In this document: positions 52,836 through 61,000 of the stretch, piece after piece
How the letters are laid out: each line of letters starts with the position of its first letter
Position numbering within the stretch: the first letter of the stretch is position 1
Assembly: GCA_937928405.1 (NCBI GenBank)
Contig: CALFWZ010000005.1
Location: 1-61,023 of the forward strand
Reading direction: 5' to 3'
Source of the DNA: an uncultured Saprospiraceae bacterium
Lineage (GTDB): Bacteria; Bacteroidota; Bacteroidia; Chitinophagales; Saprospiraceae
DNA: 61,023 nt
Notes under the pieces: generated by a model
Seen by the model: the letters and a program-made list of their open reading frames with translations, nothing else
The model's database searches: none
Told to the model about the DNA's origin: nothing
Made by a program: the position numbers and the translations under genes

Positions 52836-54884
52836 ATGGCTTCTAGAAAAAAAACTTCTCCAGGCATGCGTGCCGCTGACAATATCCGTATCCTCTCTGC
52901 CGCAATGGTTGAACAGGCTAATTCTGGTCATCCTGGTGGACCAATGGGTGGTGCTGATTTTGTCCATGTCCTCTTTTCCGAATTCATGAATTATGATCCC
53001 TCCGATATGAAATGGGCTCTACGAGATCGTTTCTTTCTCGATCCAGGACATATGTCTGCCATGCTTTATAGCGTACAGGCACTCCTTGGAAATTATAAGC
53101 TAAGCGATCTTAAAAAATTCCGACAGTGGGGGAGTGTCACTCCTGGTCACCCAGAAATTGATGTAAAACGTGGAATAGAAAATACTTCTGGACCGCTCGG
53201 GTTAGGTCACGCCTTCGGAATTGGAGCGGCGATCGCAGAACAATTTTTAGTAGCGCGTTTTGGAAAAAGAGTCGGACATCAAACTTATATCTATATCTCT
53301 GATGGTGGTGTGCAAGAAGAAATTTCTCAAGGAGGTGGTCGAATAGCGGGTCACTTAGGACTGGGAGGTATTGTGATGTTTTATGATGCCAATGATATTC
53401 AGCTTTCCACGGAAGTGGACGAAGTGACGGGAGAAGATACCGCCATGAAATATGAATCTTGGGGCTGGCATGTGACGACGATCGACGGTAACAATCACGA
53501 CCAAATTCGCAAAGCGATCAAAGCTGGTATAGCAGAAACCAACCGTCCTACCCTCATCATCGGTAAAACCAAAATGGGGAAAGGCGTGCGTTCTGAAGAT
53601 AATAAATTATACGAAGGCGAAGTAGAACTCCACGGAAAGCCGCTAGGTAAATCCAATGCTTCTTTCGAAAGAACCATCGAAGGTCTTGGTGGTGATCCAA
53701 AGAAACCATTCCAGATTTTTCCAGAAGTAGAAAAGCTATATGCAAAAGCAATTGCTACTAAAAAAAGAAAGGCTGCCAAACGCAAAGCGAGCTTTAAAGC
53801 TTGGATGACGAAGGATAAAAAGAAAGGAAAAATGTTCCGCGACTTTTTTGCTCAAAAAGCACCAAAGGTCGATTGGGCTTCTATTGTTCAAAAGGAAAAT
53901 GATGCGACACGTAATGCTTCCGGTAGAGTACTAGCACATTTAGCAGAGACGGTTCCTAATATGATTGTTGCTTCTGCTGATTTAGCTAATAGTGATAAAA
54001 CAGAATTTTTCCTAAAGAAAACTAAAGCATTTAAAAAAGGAGATTTTTCTGGTGCATTTTTACAAGCCGGTGTCTCTGAATTAACGATGGCAGCGTTGTC
54101 TATCGGGATGTCCTTACACGGAGGAGTGATTCCAGCTTGTGCTACCTTCTTTGCGTTTTCTGATTATATGAAACCAGCCATTCGAGTGGCGGCACTCATG
54201 GAGACAAATGTCACCTTTATCTGGACCCACGATGCGTTCCGAGTAGGGGAGGACGGGCCGACTCACCAACCGATCGAGCAAGAAGCACAAATTCGTCTAT
54301 TGGAACATCTTAAAAACCACAGTGGTAAAAATAGTTTTGTAGCCTTACGTCCTGGTGACGCTGCCGAAACGACCATTGCGTGGAAACTTTGCCTAGAAGA
54401 TTTTCACCGTCCAAGTGGCTTGATCCTTTCTCGTCAGGGCGTCAAAGATATTCCAGCGATAGGTAGAGGTAGTCGTTTTAAGCAAGCTGAAAAAGCGGCC
54501 AAAGGTGCCTACATCGTGCACGATTGTAAAGGCACACCACAGGTGATTTTAGTAGGAAATGGATCAGAAGTGTCTACCTTGTTGGAAGGTGCTGCGTTGT
54601 TAGAAAAAGATAAAATTAAAGTCCGGGTAGTTTCTGCTCCAAGTGAAGGTTTGTTCCGGGATCAAACCGCAAAGTATCAAGAATCTGTTTTACCAGCAAA
54701 AGTAGCTAAATATGGTTTGACCGCAGGACTTCCGGTTAACTTGTTGGGACTCGTTGGAACGAATGGAACGGTGCACGGTCTGGATCACTTTGGTTACTCT
54801 GCACCTTATACCGTGCTGGATCAAAAATTCGGATTTACCGGAGCCAATGTCTATAAAGATGTGAAGAAGATGTTGAAAAAGTAG
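52836..54884 (+). CDS. tkt: transketolase
   Basis: Thiamine-diphosphate enzyme of the pentose phosphate pathway; swaps two-carbon units between ketoses and aldoses. The 682-residue single chain holds the ThDP domain (ANSGHPGGPMGGADFVHVLF near 25-45, the YISDGGVQEEISQGGG ThDP-metal motif near 150-165, FYDANDIQLS near 182), the pyrimidine-binding domain (FLQAGVSELTMAALSIGMSLHGG near 408; THDAFRVGEDGPTHQPIE near 464-481) and the C-terminal domain. It looks intact and is unrelated to the flanking loci. Confidence 0.95.
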   Translation: MASRKKTSPGMRAADNIRILSAAMVEQANSGHPGGPMGGADFVHVLFSEFMNYDPSDMKWALRDRFFLDPGHMSAMLYSVQALLGNYKLSDLKKFRQWGSVTPGHPEIDVKRGIENTSGPLGLGHAFGIGAAIAEQFLVARFGKRVGHQTYIYISDGGVQEEISQGGGRIAGHLGLGGIVMFYDANDIQLSTEVDEVTGEDTAMKYESWGWHVTTIDGNNHDQIRKAIKAGIAETNRPTLIIGKTKMGKGVRSEDNKLYEGEVELHGKPLGKSNASFERTIEGLGGDPKKPFQIFPEVEKLYAKAIATKKRKAAKRKASFKAWMTKDKKKGKMFRDFFAQKAPKVDWASIVQKENDATRNASGRVLAHLAETVPNMIVASADLANSDKTEFFLKKTKAFKKGDFSGAFLQAGVSELTMAALSIGMSLHGGVIPACATFFAFSDYMKPAIRVAALMETNVTFIWTHDAFRVGEDGPTHQPIEQEAQIRLLEHLKNHSGKNSFVALRPGDAAETTIAWKLCLEDFHRPSGLILSRQGVKDIPAIGRGSRFKQAEKAAKGAYIVHDCKGTPQVILVGNGSEVSTLLEGAALLEKDKIKVRVVSAPSEGLFRDQTAKYQESVLPAKVAKYGLTAGLPVNLLGLVGTNGTVHGLDHFGYSAPYTVLDQKFGFTGANVYKDVKKMLKK

Positions 54885-54914
54885 AAATTATTCTATTCAG
54901 TCTAGTATGTGAAG

Positions 54915-54945
54915 AGATGTAAGGTACCTATGATTTCGTACATCT
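54915..54945 (+). terminator. weak hairpin after tkt
   Basis: AGATGTA (54915-54921) pairs with TACATCT (54939-54945), 17-base loop, followed by TGTTT. It lies 31 bases after the tkt stop and between convergent genes, so a terminator is plausible, though the stem is short and the T-run poor. Confidence 0.3.
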
Positions 54946-55031
54946 TGTTTAAGGACGAATTATTTCGTTTTAAGCTGGCAAAGGCAGACTCTTTGGTGCG
55001 ATGCCTTTGAGCGACATGTCAATTTGAATAA

Positions 55032-56084
55032 CTATGGGTTAGCTGACTTTAAAATTGCCTTTCCAATTCTTCGTGCATATTCAGGTGGAACTGCATTTCC
55101 TATCATTCTTGCTACACCTTGAATACTGTTAGAATAGAAATAATATCTTTTAGGAAAAGTCTGCAAGGTGGCACCTTCTCTTATTGAAATTGCTCGGTGT
55201 TCTTCTGGATGGGCAAATCGACCATTTGAGATACTGAAAAATTTAGTAGTTATGGTCGGAGCAGGTTTGTCCCAAGACATTCGGCTGTAGTTATCTTTAA
55301 AGCCATTACCCCTATATCTATCTCTGCCTAATATTGTATCATTTCTCCACCAAAAGGCATTACCACCGTTTTTTGGTGTGCCTTTCAATCTTTTCAAGTT
55401 TTTATCACTGAGTTTAGAAGCAGAGTGATTTCGTTTAGTTTTGTCTTTATGCCCTGCTGGAATTTTTTCAAATCCATTATGTACACCTAATACATCCTTG
55501 ACATCAGGTTTCTTCCCCTTTTTTTTGTGTGGAAAAACAAAGTTTTCATTTACGCGTGTAGCAACCAAAGAAAATCGTTTTCTTGTTTGGGGTACTCCGT
55601 AGTCATTGAGGTTAACTATTTTTTGTTTAACCTTATATCCTTTATTCTCTAATTCCTTTATAAAATTTGTTAATCCACTTTCGGCTTGCCGTGAAGCTAC
55701 GCCAGGCACATTCTCTACAACAACATATCCTGGATTAAAGTAGTTTACAAACCTTTGAAATTCTTTTAACAAGTCTTTTGATTGTTCCGACTTGTTCTTG
55801 TTAGTTTGAATAATTGACCAATACTGACAAGGACTACATCCGATAAGCAATAAGTTATCGTCATTTTTGGTCAGCCGAAGTTTTTTCTCTAATTCCTGAG
55901 GTGTTAATTGAAATACATCGGAAAGAATAAATTTTGAACCCATATTATTCTTTTCATAAGTCTTCTTACAATCAGGGTCAAAATCGATTCCTGCAATAAC
56001 ATCAATGCCAGCCTGTCTCATTCCGTTGGTCATCCCACCCCCAGAACAGAAGAAATCTACTGCCTTAATTTGACTTGTTTTCAA
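55032..56084 (-). CDS. DNA (cytosine-5) methyltransferase
   Basis: A C5-cytosine methyltransferase of about 350 residues with all major motifs: I (KAVDFFCSGGGM), IV with the catalytic Cys in IGCSPCQYWS, VI (VVENVPG), VIII (QTRKRFSL), a target-recognition region between VIII and IX with PAPTITTKFF, and X (MIGNAVPPEYARRIGKAIL). Start codons are TTG at 56114 or 56084; I prefer 56084 because a minus-strand TAnnTTTG promoter box covers 56112-56119. No companion restriction endonuclease of known type is adjacent; it diverges from an operon with a GHKL ATPase, a pairing known in restriction-like systems. Confidence 0.9.
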   Translation of the reverse strand: MKTSQIKAVDFFCSGGGMTNGMRQAGIDVIAGIDFDPDCKKTYEKNNMGSKFILSDVFQLTPQELEKKLRLTKNDDNLLLIGCSPCQYWSIIQTNKNKSEQSKDLLKEFQRFVNYFNPGYVVVENVPGVASRQAESGLTNFIKELENKGYKVKQKIVNLNDYGVPQTRKRFSLVATRVNENFVFPHKKKGKKPDVKDVLGVHNGFEKIPAGHKDKTKRNHSASKLSDKNLKRLKGTPKNGGNAFWWRNDTILGRDRYRGNGFKDNYSRMSWDKPAPTITTKFFSISNGRFAHPEEHRAISIREGATLQTFPKRYYFYSNSIQGVARMIGNAVPPEYARRIGKAILKSANP

Positions 56085-56111
56085 TGTATCTCTTGTTCGA
56101 TTTTGTCTATG

Positions 56112-56119
56112 CAAAGTTA
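56112..56119 (-). promoter_or_regulatory. -7 promoter element of the methyltransferase gene
   Basis: On the minus strand this reads TAACTTTG, an exact TAnnTTTG match, placing the transcription start near 56105 and the TTG at 56084 about 20 bases downstream. A -33 TTTG at the standard distance is not seen. If real, it rules out the more upstream TTG start at 56114. Confidence 0.4.
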
Positions 56120-56264
56120 CAAAATTTTCCTTAAGTTTAGTTCCCTTTATCTAACAAAAGCCTAGCCATTATCTTCATGATATTTAGTTACTTCCTTATC
56201 TCATTCTATATTTCTCTGAGTTTTCTTATTTCAATACTGAATTGTATTCACTCTTACGGGTCTC

Positions 56265-56420
56265 CTAGTTCCTTCTGTGGCAAAAGTCATTGTCGGAAAA
56301 TGCGTCAACTTTCAGCCCCTTAAATGAGAAATCAGTTGTACTAAAACTTGTCATTTCTTCTATATCTACATCTTCATTTCTAAAGTTCACTATTTGCTCA
56401 ATTTTTGAACTTGAACTCAT
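56265..56420 (-). CDS. possible small protein, 51 residues
   Basis: An ATG-started open frame of 51 codons, beginning MSSSSKIEQIVNFRNEDVDIE and ending DFCHRRN, TAG. It lies in the divergent gap between the methyltransferase and the ATPase operon, in the direction of the methyltransferase. The product would be acidic and soluble. I know no family. It could be a small regulator or a decayed gene end, or chance; composition looks protein-like. Confidence 0.3.
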   Translation of the reverse strand: MSSSSKIEQIVNFRNEDVDIEEMTSFSTTDFSFKGLKVDAFSDNDFCHRRN

Positions 56421-56497
56421 TGGCAGTATATTTTTGTCTCTGTTTTTTAATTAGTATACGAACAATGAATACTATATTATTAAAATGTAGTAATTTA

Positions 56498-56530
56498 TTT
56501 GGCATTTTTAACTATTATACCCTATATTTG
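56498..56530 (+). promoter_or_regulatory. Bacteroidota-type promoter of the GHKL ATPase operon
   Basis: TTTG at 56498-56501 and TATATTTG at 56523-56530 are 21 bases apart, a full match to the TTTG/TAnnTTTG consensus. Transcription would start near 56536, about 28 bases before the ATG of the first gene at 56564. This is one of the best promoters in the window and supports one transcript for the next four genes. Confidence 0.65.
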
Positions 56531-56563
56531 TATATAGTTTAAAATAATTCACAAATATTACTA

Positions 56564-56794
56564 ATGGGAAGTAAAAGAAGAGAACGATTCGAAAAGGTGG
56601 CATCTAACCGTGTTCAAAAAATACTAGACTATCTTAATTTGCTTGGGAATTGTGCAAATAAGAACAATTATGAATTTACCGACAAAGATGTCGAGTTGAT
56701 GTTTAAGGAAATTAATCGAGCTGTAAAAGAAACTAAAGTATTATATGATAAAGAAATTAACAAAACTAACAAGTCAGGATTCAAATTCAAATAG
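56564..56794 (+). CDS. small helical protein, first gene of the ATPase operon
   Basis: A 76-residue basic, mostly helical protein (ERFEKVASNRVQKILDYLNLLGNCANKNNYEFTDKDVELMFKEINRAVKETKVLY, given here in parts: RFEKVASNRVQKIL; LLGNCANKNNYEFTDKD; MFKEINRAVKE). The R-V-x-x-I-L ... L-L-G-N ... Y-E-F pattern is one I associate with small conserved proteins beside mobile or defence genes, without a known function. It lies 3 bases before the ATPase gene. It may be an adaptor or regulator of that ATPase; this is inference. Confidence 0.7.
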   Translation: MGSKRRERFEKVASNRVQKILDYLNLLGNCANKNNYEFTDKDVELMFKEINRAVKETKVLYDKEINKTNKSGFKFK

Positions 56795-56797
56795 ATT

Positions 56798-58756
56798 ATG
56801 AGTGTAGAAAAGAATTGCAAATGGCATTTTGATAAGAGTGGGCAGGCCAAAACAGGGCCTAATGATTCGATTCATGAAACATTCAAAGCCAATCCTTACT
56901 ATTCAATTGTTAGGGAATCAATTCAAAACAGTTTAGATGCTGTTCTTAATAAAGCTGAACCTGTAAAGATTTTATTTGAATTTGACAGACTTGTAATAGA
57001 TGAATACCCGAATTTGTTTGATATTAAAAAGCACATTGTTGCGTGTAGGAATAGCCATAGAAATGATAAACAAGCTGAGAAGTTGTTTCATCCAATGTTT
57101 AGTTATTTGGACGAAAATAACGAAATAGAGATTTTAAAAATTAGTGATTATAATACAAGGGGAATGGATTATGACCCTGATGACTATAATTCGGGATTTA
57201 GTTCTTTTGTAAGGTTTGAAGGTAAGAGTTCAAAAAGTTCTGAGGGTTCAGGAGGTTCATTTGGTTTCGGTAAAGGGGCGTATTATGTACTTTCAAAGAT
57301 CAAGACTATTATTGTAAGTACTATGACGGATAAGGGCGACGTGTACTTTGAAGGAAAGACAAGACTTGCAACACATAAGATAGATGAAAAAATTTATGCA
57401 AGGGACGGCTTTTATAATGTAGAGTATGAAAAACCTGTAAGTAATTCAGATGGTATTCCAGATTTCTTCAAGCGTTCTGAAAGCGGAACTGATATTTTTA
57501 TAATAGGACTGACTAAATCTGAAAACAGAAAGGAGCAGATGATTAGATCAGTTCTTAATAATTTTTGGTTGGCAGTTTATGAAAAAAAGTTGATTGTTAC
57601 TGTTGATGATGTAAAAATAGATTCCAACAATTTGCAACAGACTATTGATGATTATTTTCCAGATGAAATTGAGCATAGTGCAGATTTGGAACATTGGAAT
57701 CCAAAACCATATTTCAAGGCAGTTAAGTATGCAGATAGCAATGAACAATATCAGATGTTCACTGAAAATCTTTCAACACTTGGTAATGTAAAACTTTATG
57801 TGTATTTGAATAAAGGATTGCCAAATAGAACTTGTTATTTACGAAATCCAAAAATGGTTGTTTACAAAGGCAGAAGGCGAAACCTAATTAACGGATATGT
57901 AGCTGTATTTGTTTGTGAGGAAGAACCTGGTAACACCATTTTGAAAGAAATGGAAAATCCAGCCCACAATGAATGGAAAAAAGAAAACTACGTTGATGAA
58001 AATGATAAGATACATTCAGATGCTATTTCTGCAGATAAAGAACTTAAAAAATTTCTACGTGAAACATTAAAAAAACTTGCGAAAACCAAAGTTGGAGAAA
58101 CTTCAAGTATTTCTGGTTTGGAAGATTACTTGTATAGTACAGAAGAATTATTAGAAAAGTATGAGGAACAACATAGGCATGGTAATTCTCCAAATAATAT
58201 GAGTGGACATCATAGTGATGAGGTCGTTGAAGAAGAAACGGGAATAGAAACTACGGAAATAGAGAACCCTTCAGTTAAAGTAGAATTAAAAAGAACCAAA
58301 ACTCAAGAGATAAAAGTAGATGAAGGTACAGTTGAGTCAGACGAAGAAGGTGAAGATAAAATAATCACAAAAGGAGAAAACAAATCTGGTGGAGGGGATG
58401 AACGAGGTCAAGATGATTCTGATGTAGATTCTGGAATTGAAAATAGTGGAAATGAAAGTAATAAATTGTTTTTAGATGTTGTTCTTAGGGTCGTTGCACA
58501 ACGTGAAGAAGGAATACTATACCATTTTCTTATTATAAATTCTCCGAATGATGTTCAAAATGCAGAAATTGAATTGATGGTTGGATCAGATAACGAACGT
58601 GATGACGGGATTAGCTTAATTTCTACTGACAATGGTATCATTGATAATAACATTTTAAATCAGGTTCAATTAGCAAAAGGTAGAAACATTGTCAAAATTT
58701 GTTTTTCAGATAATGTAAAACATTCAATAAAAGTAAAGACGTATGAAGTTCAGTAA
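56798..58756 (+). CDS. GHKL-superfamily ATPase (MORC/MutL/Hsp90-like) of a restriction-like system
   Basis: A 652-residue protein. The GHKL ATP site is complete: N box VRESIQNSLDA (38-48, E40 and N44), G1 KISDYNTRGMD (114-124, D117, N119, G122), G2 lid SGGSFGFGKGAYYVLS (151-166), G3 SGTDIFIIG (229-237). A transducer-like domain with a lysine-rich loop follows (about 250-430), then an acidic low-complexity linker (about 450-545, EEGEDKIITKGENKSGGGDE-like) and a C-terminal beta domain. Such ATPases next to DNA methylases were described as prokaryotic MORC/MutL-like members of restriction systems. Not histidine kinase: no HisKA or sensor parts. Probably a nucleotide-driven clamp on DNA. Confidence 0.82.
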   Translation: MSVEKNCKWHFDKSGQAKTGPNDSIHETFKANPYYSIVRESIQNSLDAVLNKAEPVKILFEFDRLVIDEYPNLFDIKKHIVACRNSHRNDKQAEKLFHPMFSYLDENNEIEILKISDYNTRGMDYDPDDYNSGFSSFVRFEGKSSKSSEGSGGSFGFGKGAYYVLSKIKTIIVSTMTDKGDVYFEGKTRLATHKIDEKIYARDGFYNVEYEKPVSNSDGIPDFFKRSESGTDIFIIGLTKSENRKEQMIRSVLNNFWLAVYEKKLIVTVDDVKIDSNNLQQTIDDYFPDEIEHSADLEHWNPKPYFKAVKYADSNEQYQMFTENLSTLGNVKLYVYLNKGLPNRTCYLRNPKMVVYKGRRRNLINGYVAVFVCEEEPGNTILKEMENPAHNEWKKENYVDENDKIHSDAISADKELKKFLRETLKKLAKTKVGETSSISGLEDYLYSTEELLEKYEEQHRHGNSPNNMSGHHSDEVVEEETGIETTEIENPSVKVELKRTKTQEIKVDEGTVESDEEGEDKIITKGENKSGGGDERGQDDSDVDSGIENSGNESNKLFLDVVLRVVAQREEGILYHFLIINSPNDVQNAEIELMVGSDNERDDGISLISTDNGIIDNNILNQVQLAKGRNIVKICFSDNVKHSIKVKTYEVQ

Positions 58757-59585
58757 TATAAGTTTTCCGCACCCTGTGTTGGGCATATCAGATACAATAC
58801 AAGGAGAAATAGATTTTACTGATCATGTGCTTTCGGAGAAAGGCAGTTATAAAATAAAGTTTGTGCTTAAGCAAAACAACAATGATCTAAGCCAATTATT
58901 GCAGGAAGGTAGGGCGGAATACTTCTGCGAGGTAACCTGCACCAATACGCTTTACAGAAAAATTTTTACGAGTTCGGATAACAGTATTTCGTTTGAACTG
59001 CCGAAAAAACAAGTGAAAGGAAAAGTTGAGTTTACCTGTCTTTTAATTTCTAAGACTGCTATTCCAAACTATGTAAATAGCGATGCTCATACAGATTATG
59101 ATGGTTTTAATTTTGATATTGAGAAAGGGGATGTTCTTGCCTTTTTCGGCAAATCTTCATTTAATGCCGACATAAAATATGAAAGATTAAAGGCGGTGTC
59201 TCAGATATTAGTTGTCAAACCGACTAAAGATTTTGATATTGTAAATGTGCATTTGGAAGAGCCTAAAATAACAGTAGAAATTCCAGAAGCTGACTACGAA
59301 AAATTTGCAAGTAACTATTCCGATGATGAAAAATATATTCCAGTATTTCATTCTTCAATAGTGCTTAATGCCTTACTGGTTGCATTATATAGCATTAAAA
59401 AATATAAAGACAAATTTTGGGCAGAAGCAATAATGTATCGAATTGAAAATGAAAAAGATACATTTCAAAATTTGAGTATTGATGAGCCTGTTAATATTCC
59501 TGAAATTGCACAACGACTATTGGGAAATCCATTAAGTAGATTGTTGACTGGTATTGATAATTTAGAAGAACAATTTGAAAATTAA
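58743..59585 (+). CDS. unrecognised protein of the ATPase operon
   Basis: A 280-residue soluble protein I do not recognise. Residues 1-200 look like alternating beta strands (PHPVLGISDTIQGEID, YKIKFVLKQN, AEYFCEVTCTNTLYRKIF, ISFELPKKQVKGKVEFTCLL), possibly one or two beta-sandwiches; the C-terminal 80 residues are helical (SSIVLNALLVALYSIKKYKDKFWAEAIMYRIE). It overlaps the ATPase gene by 14 bases and is followed by DUF6339 after 6 bases, so translation of the three is coupled. A subunit of an ATPase complex is likely, but unproven. Confidence 0.7.
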   Translation: MKFSNISFPHPVLGISDTIQGEIDFTDHVLSEKGSYKIKFVLKQNNNDLSQLLQEGRAEYFCEVTCTNTLYRKIFTSSDNSISFELPKKQVKGKVEFTCLLISKTAIPNYVNSDAHTDYDGFNFDIEKGDVLAFFGKSSFNADIKYERLKAVSQILVVKPTKDFDIVNVHLEEPKITVEIPEADYEKFASNYSDDEKYIPVFHSSIVLNALLVALYSIKKYKDKFWAEAIMYRIENEKDTFQNLSIDEPVNIPEIAQRLLGNPLSRLLTGIDNLEEQFEN

Positions 59586-59591
59586 GTATAA

Positions 59592-60323
59592 ATGAAGCAA
59601 AATATTTTCAGAACGCGATATGTGAAGAAACTTAAAAAAGATGTCCTATCAGGAGTGATTGTGAGGCATTATAAGAGTAAAGAGTTCGTTTATGATAGAA
59701 AGGAAGTTCTTTCTGTTCAAAATATTATCACTCCCAAGGGCTTGCTCAGCAGTTTAGATGTTAAAAACGATTACAAAACAGCTATTGCAATTTATGAAGC
59801 CTATAGTGATTTAGAACCAATACAAGCGTCAGATGAGAGATTATGGTCATATTTGACACACGTTGATTTGTACCCATATATGATAGAACGTTGGCCAGAA
59901 GTTTACAACGGAACGACAACTAATCCAACAAAATATATTTTTGACCATTGGTTTTTAAGTTCATCAGCACAAAGTAATTTACTTCGTCACGCTTTATCCA
60001 GCTTGTGGTGGTCGGTGCATTTATCAGTTGATGAGGAAAGAACGAATAAATACGAACTTACTGAAATCCTTTTTCGTCAATTAGATTTCCCTACACGTAC
60101 ATTAGGTACCTACAAGTTGGGGCGTCATAAAGAGGCAGTACTTGGAATCTTAGAGTTTATTCAAGAAAACGAAGACTTATTTAAATCAAAGTTCGAGACT
60201 AAAACTCGGTTTGTTACCAAGCATTTAAATGTAATTGGCGGTGTTAAGCCTTTATCTTATTTCAAAAGAAACTATTTTAAATCAGAGTTGGCAAAGGTTT
60301 TAGATTCCATTCTTGCCATTTAG
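59592..60323 (+). CDS. DUF6339 family protein
   Basis: A 243-residue protein I assign to DUF6339 from the pattern DERLWSYLTHVDLYPYMIERWP (residues 76-97) and NLLRHALSSLWWSVHLSVDEE near 133-153. It is helical, soluble, with no visible nuclease or ATPase motif. Family members tend to occur beside ATPases and DNA-modifying genes, which hints at defence. Last gene of the operon; hairpins follow at 60366-60393 and 60444-60485. Confidence 0.72.
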   Translation: MKQNIFRTRYVKKLKKDVLSGVIVRHYKSKEFVYDRKEVLSVQNIITPKGLLSSLDVKNDYKTAIAIYEAYSDLEPIQASDERLWSYLTHVDLYPYMIERWPEVYNGTTTNPTKYIFDHWFLSSSAQSNLLRHALSSLWWSVHLSVDEERTNKYELTEILFRQLDFPTRTLGTYKLGRHKEAVLGILEFIQENEDLFKSKFETKTRFVTKHLNVIGGVKPLSYFKRNYFKSELAKVLDSILAI

Positions 60324-60365
60324 TTTATTCGAAATAATGGAATAAGACTCTCTTTGCTTTTCAGT

Positions 60366-60393
60366 GTTGGTTTTTTATATTAGTAAAACCAAC
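60366..60393 (+). terminator. hairpin after the DUF6339 gene
   Basis: GTTGGTTTT (60366-60374) pairs perfectly with AAAACCAAC (60385-60393), 10-base loop. It starts 43 bases after the operon's last stop. No T-run follows on the plus strand, so it could stabilise mRNA ends rather than terminate. Confidence 0.4.
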
Positions 60394-60443
60394 TGTGCCT
60401 TATGCGGATAGGTTATATGCCCTACAAATTTAAAATAAAGGAA

Positions 60444-60485
60444 AATTCCGAATTCGAGCAGTGGCTTGGGTTCGGGATTTTTTTT
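60444..60485 (+). terminator. intrinsic terminator of the ATPase operon
   Basis: AATTCCGAA (60444-60452) pairs with TTCGGGATT (60471-60479) with one G-U pair and an 18-base loop, and a run of eight T follows at 60478-60485. This is the standard layout of a rho-independent terminator for the plus-strand operon ending at 60323. Confidence 0.5.
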
Positions 60486-60882
60486 GCTGTACGCCTTCAA
60501 ATACGAAAAGATGATCTGGCAAAGATACCAGCAGGCATTTAAGGTCGTATTCTTAATGAGGAATTAGACATTATTGAAATTCCGAAAAAACCAGCGAATA
60601 ACTGCACCAGTTTTGATAATTAAAGCATTAAATTTTTCTAGTAAAAACATGGGGCCAAAATTTAATAAAAAACCTTTTATTGGGTTTCTTATCTCAATAT
60701 AGTGAAAATGAATTAAAAATTGGAATTTCGTATATTAAATTATCGTTAATTTTAAATATATTTTAAAATAAAATGTATTTGTTTCAGTGAATCTATCTTT
60801 TAACGACATATTCAGAAAAGGAGACTTTTTATACAATTGAATTTTACCACACCTAGCATCATGTATTTTTCATTAACTTATT

Positions 60883-60922
60883 ATTCAACCATTCAACCAT
60901 TCAACCATTCAACCATTCAACC
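60883..60922. repeat. 8-bp tandem repeat (ATTCAACC)5
   Basis: Five perfect head-to-tail copies of ATTCAACC, followed by a partial ATT. Same unit length as the array at the left edge (TCACTAAT) and both contain TTCA when read across the unit border, but the units are different sequences. No gene is near. Confidence 0.92.
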
Positions 60923-60987
60923 ATTGCTGTGCGACATAAAGATTTGACCAGGTAAACGACAAAAAGTTGTACCTAGTTGAAAAACTG

Positions 60988-61000
60988 AGTTCTTTGACAT
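60988..61000 (+). promoter_or_regulatory. boxA-like antitermination motif (AGTTCTTTGACAT)
   Basis: AGTTCTTTGACAT resembles the boxA element (E. coli form GCTCTTTAACA) that precedes 16S rRNA genes, and TTCTTTGACAT-like strings occur in Bacteroidota rRNA leaders. If so an rRNA operon starts just outside the right edge. Support is one motif only. Confidence 0.3.

Noticed and set aside
56798..58756. sensor histidine kinase
   Set aside because: The ATP site is GHKL, but there is no dimerisation/phospho-acceptor helix with an H box and no sensor or membrane segment; the lid motif and linker fit MORC/MutL/Hsp90-like proteins.
55032..60323. classical type II restriction-modification pair
   Set aside because: No product next to the methyltransferase shows a recognisable PD-(D/E)XK, HNH, GIY-YIG or PLD motif on reading; the neighbours are an ATPase and unassigned proteins.
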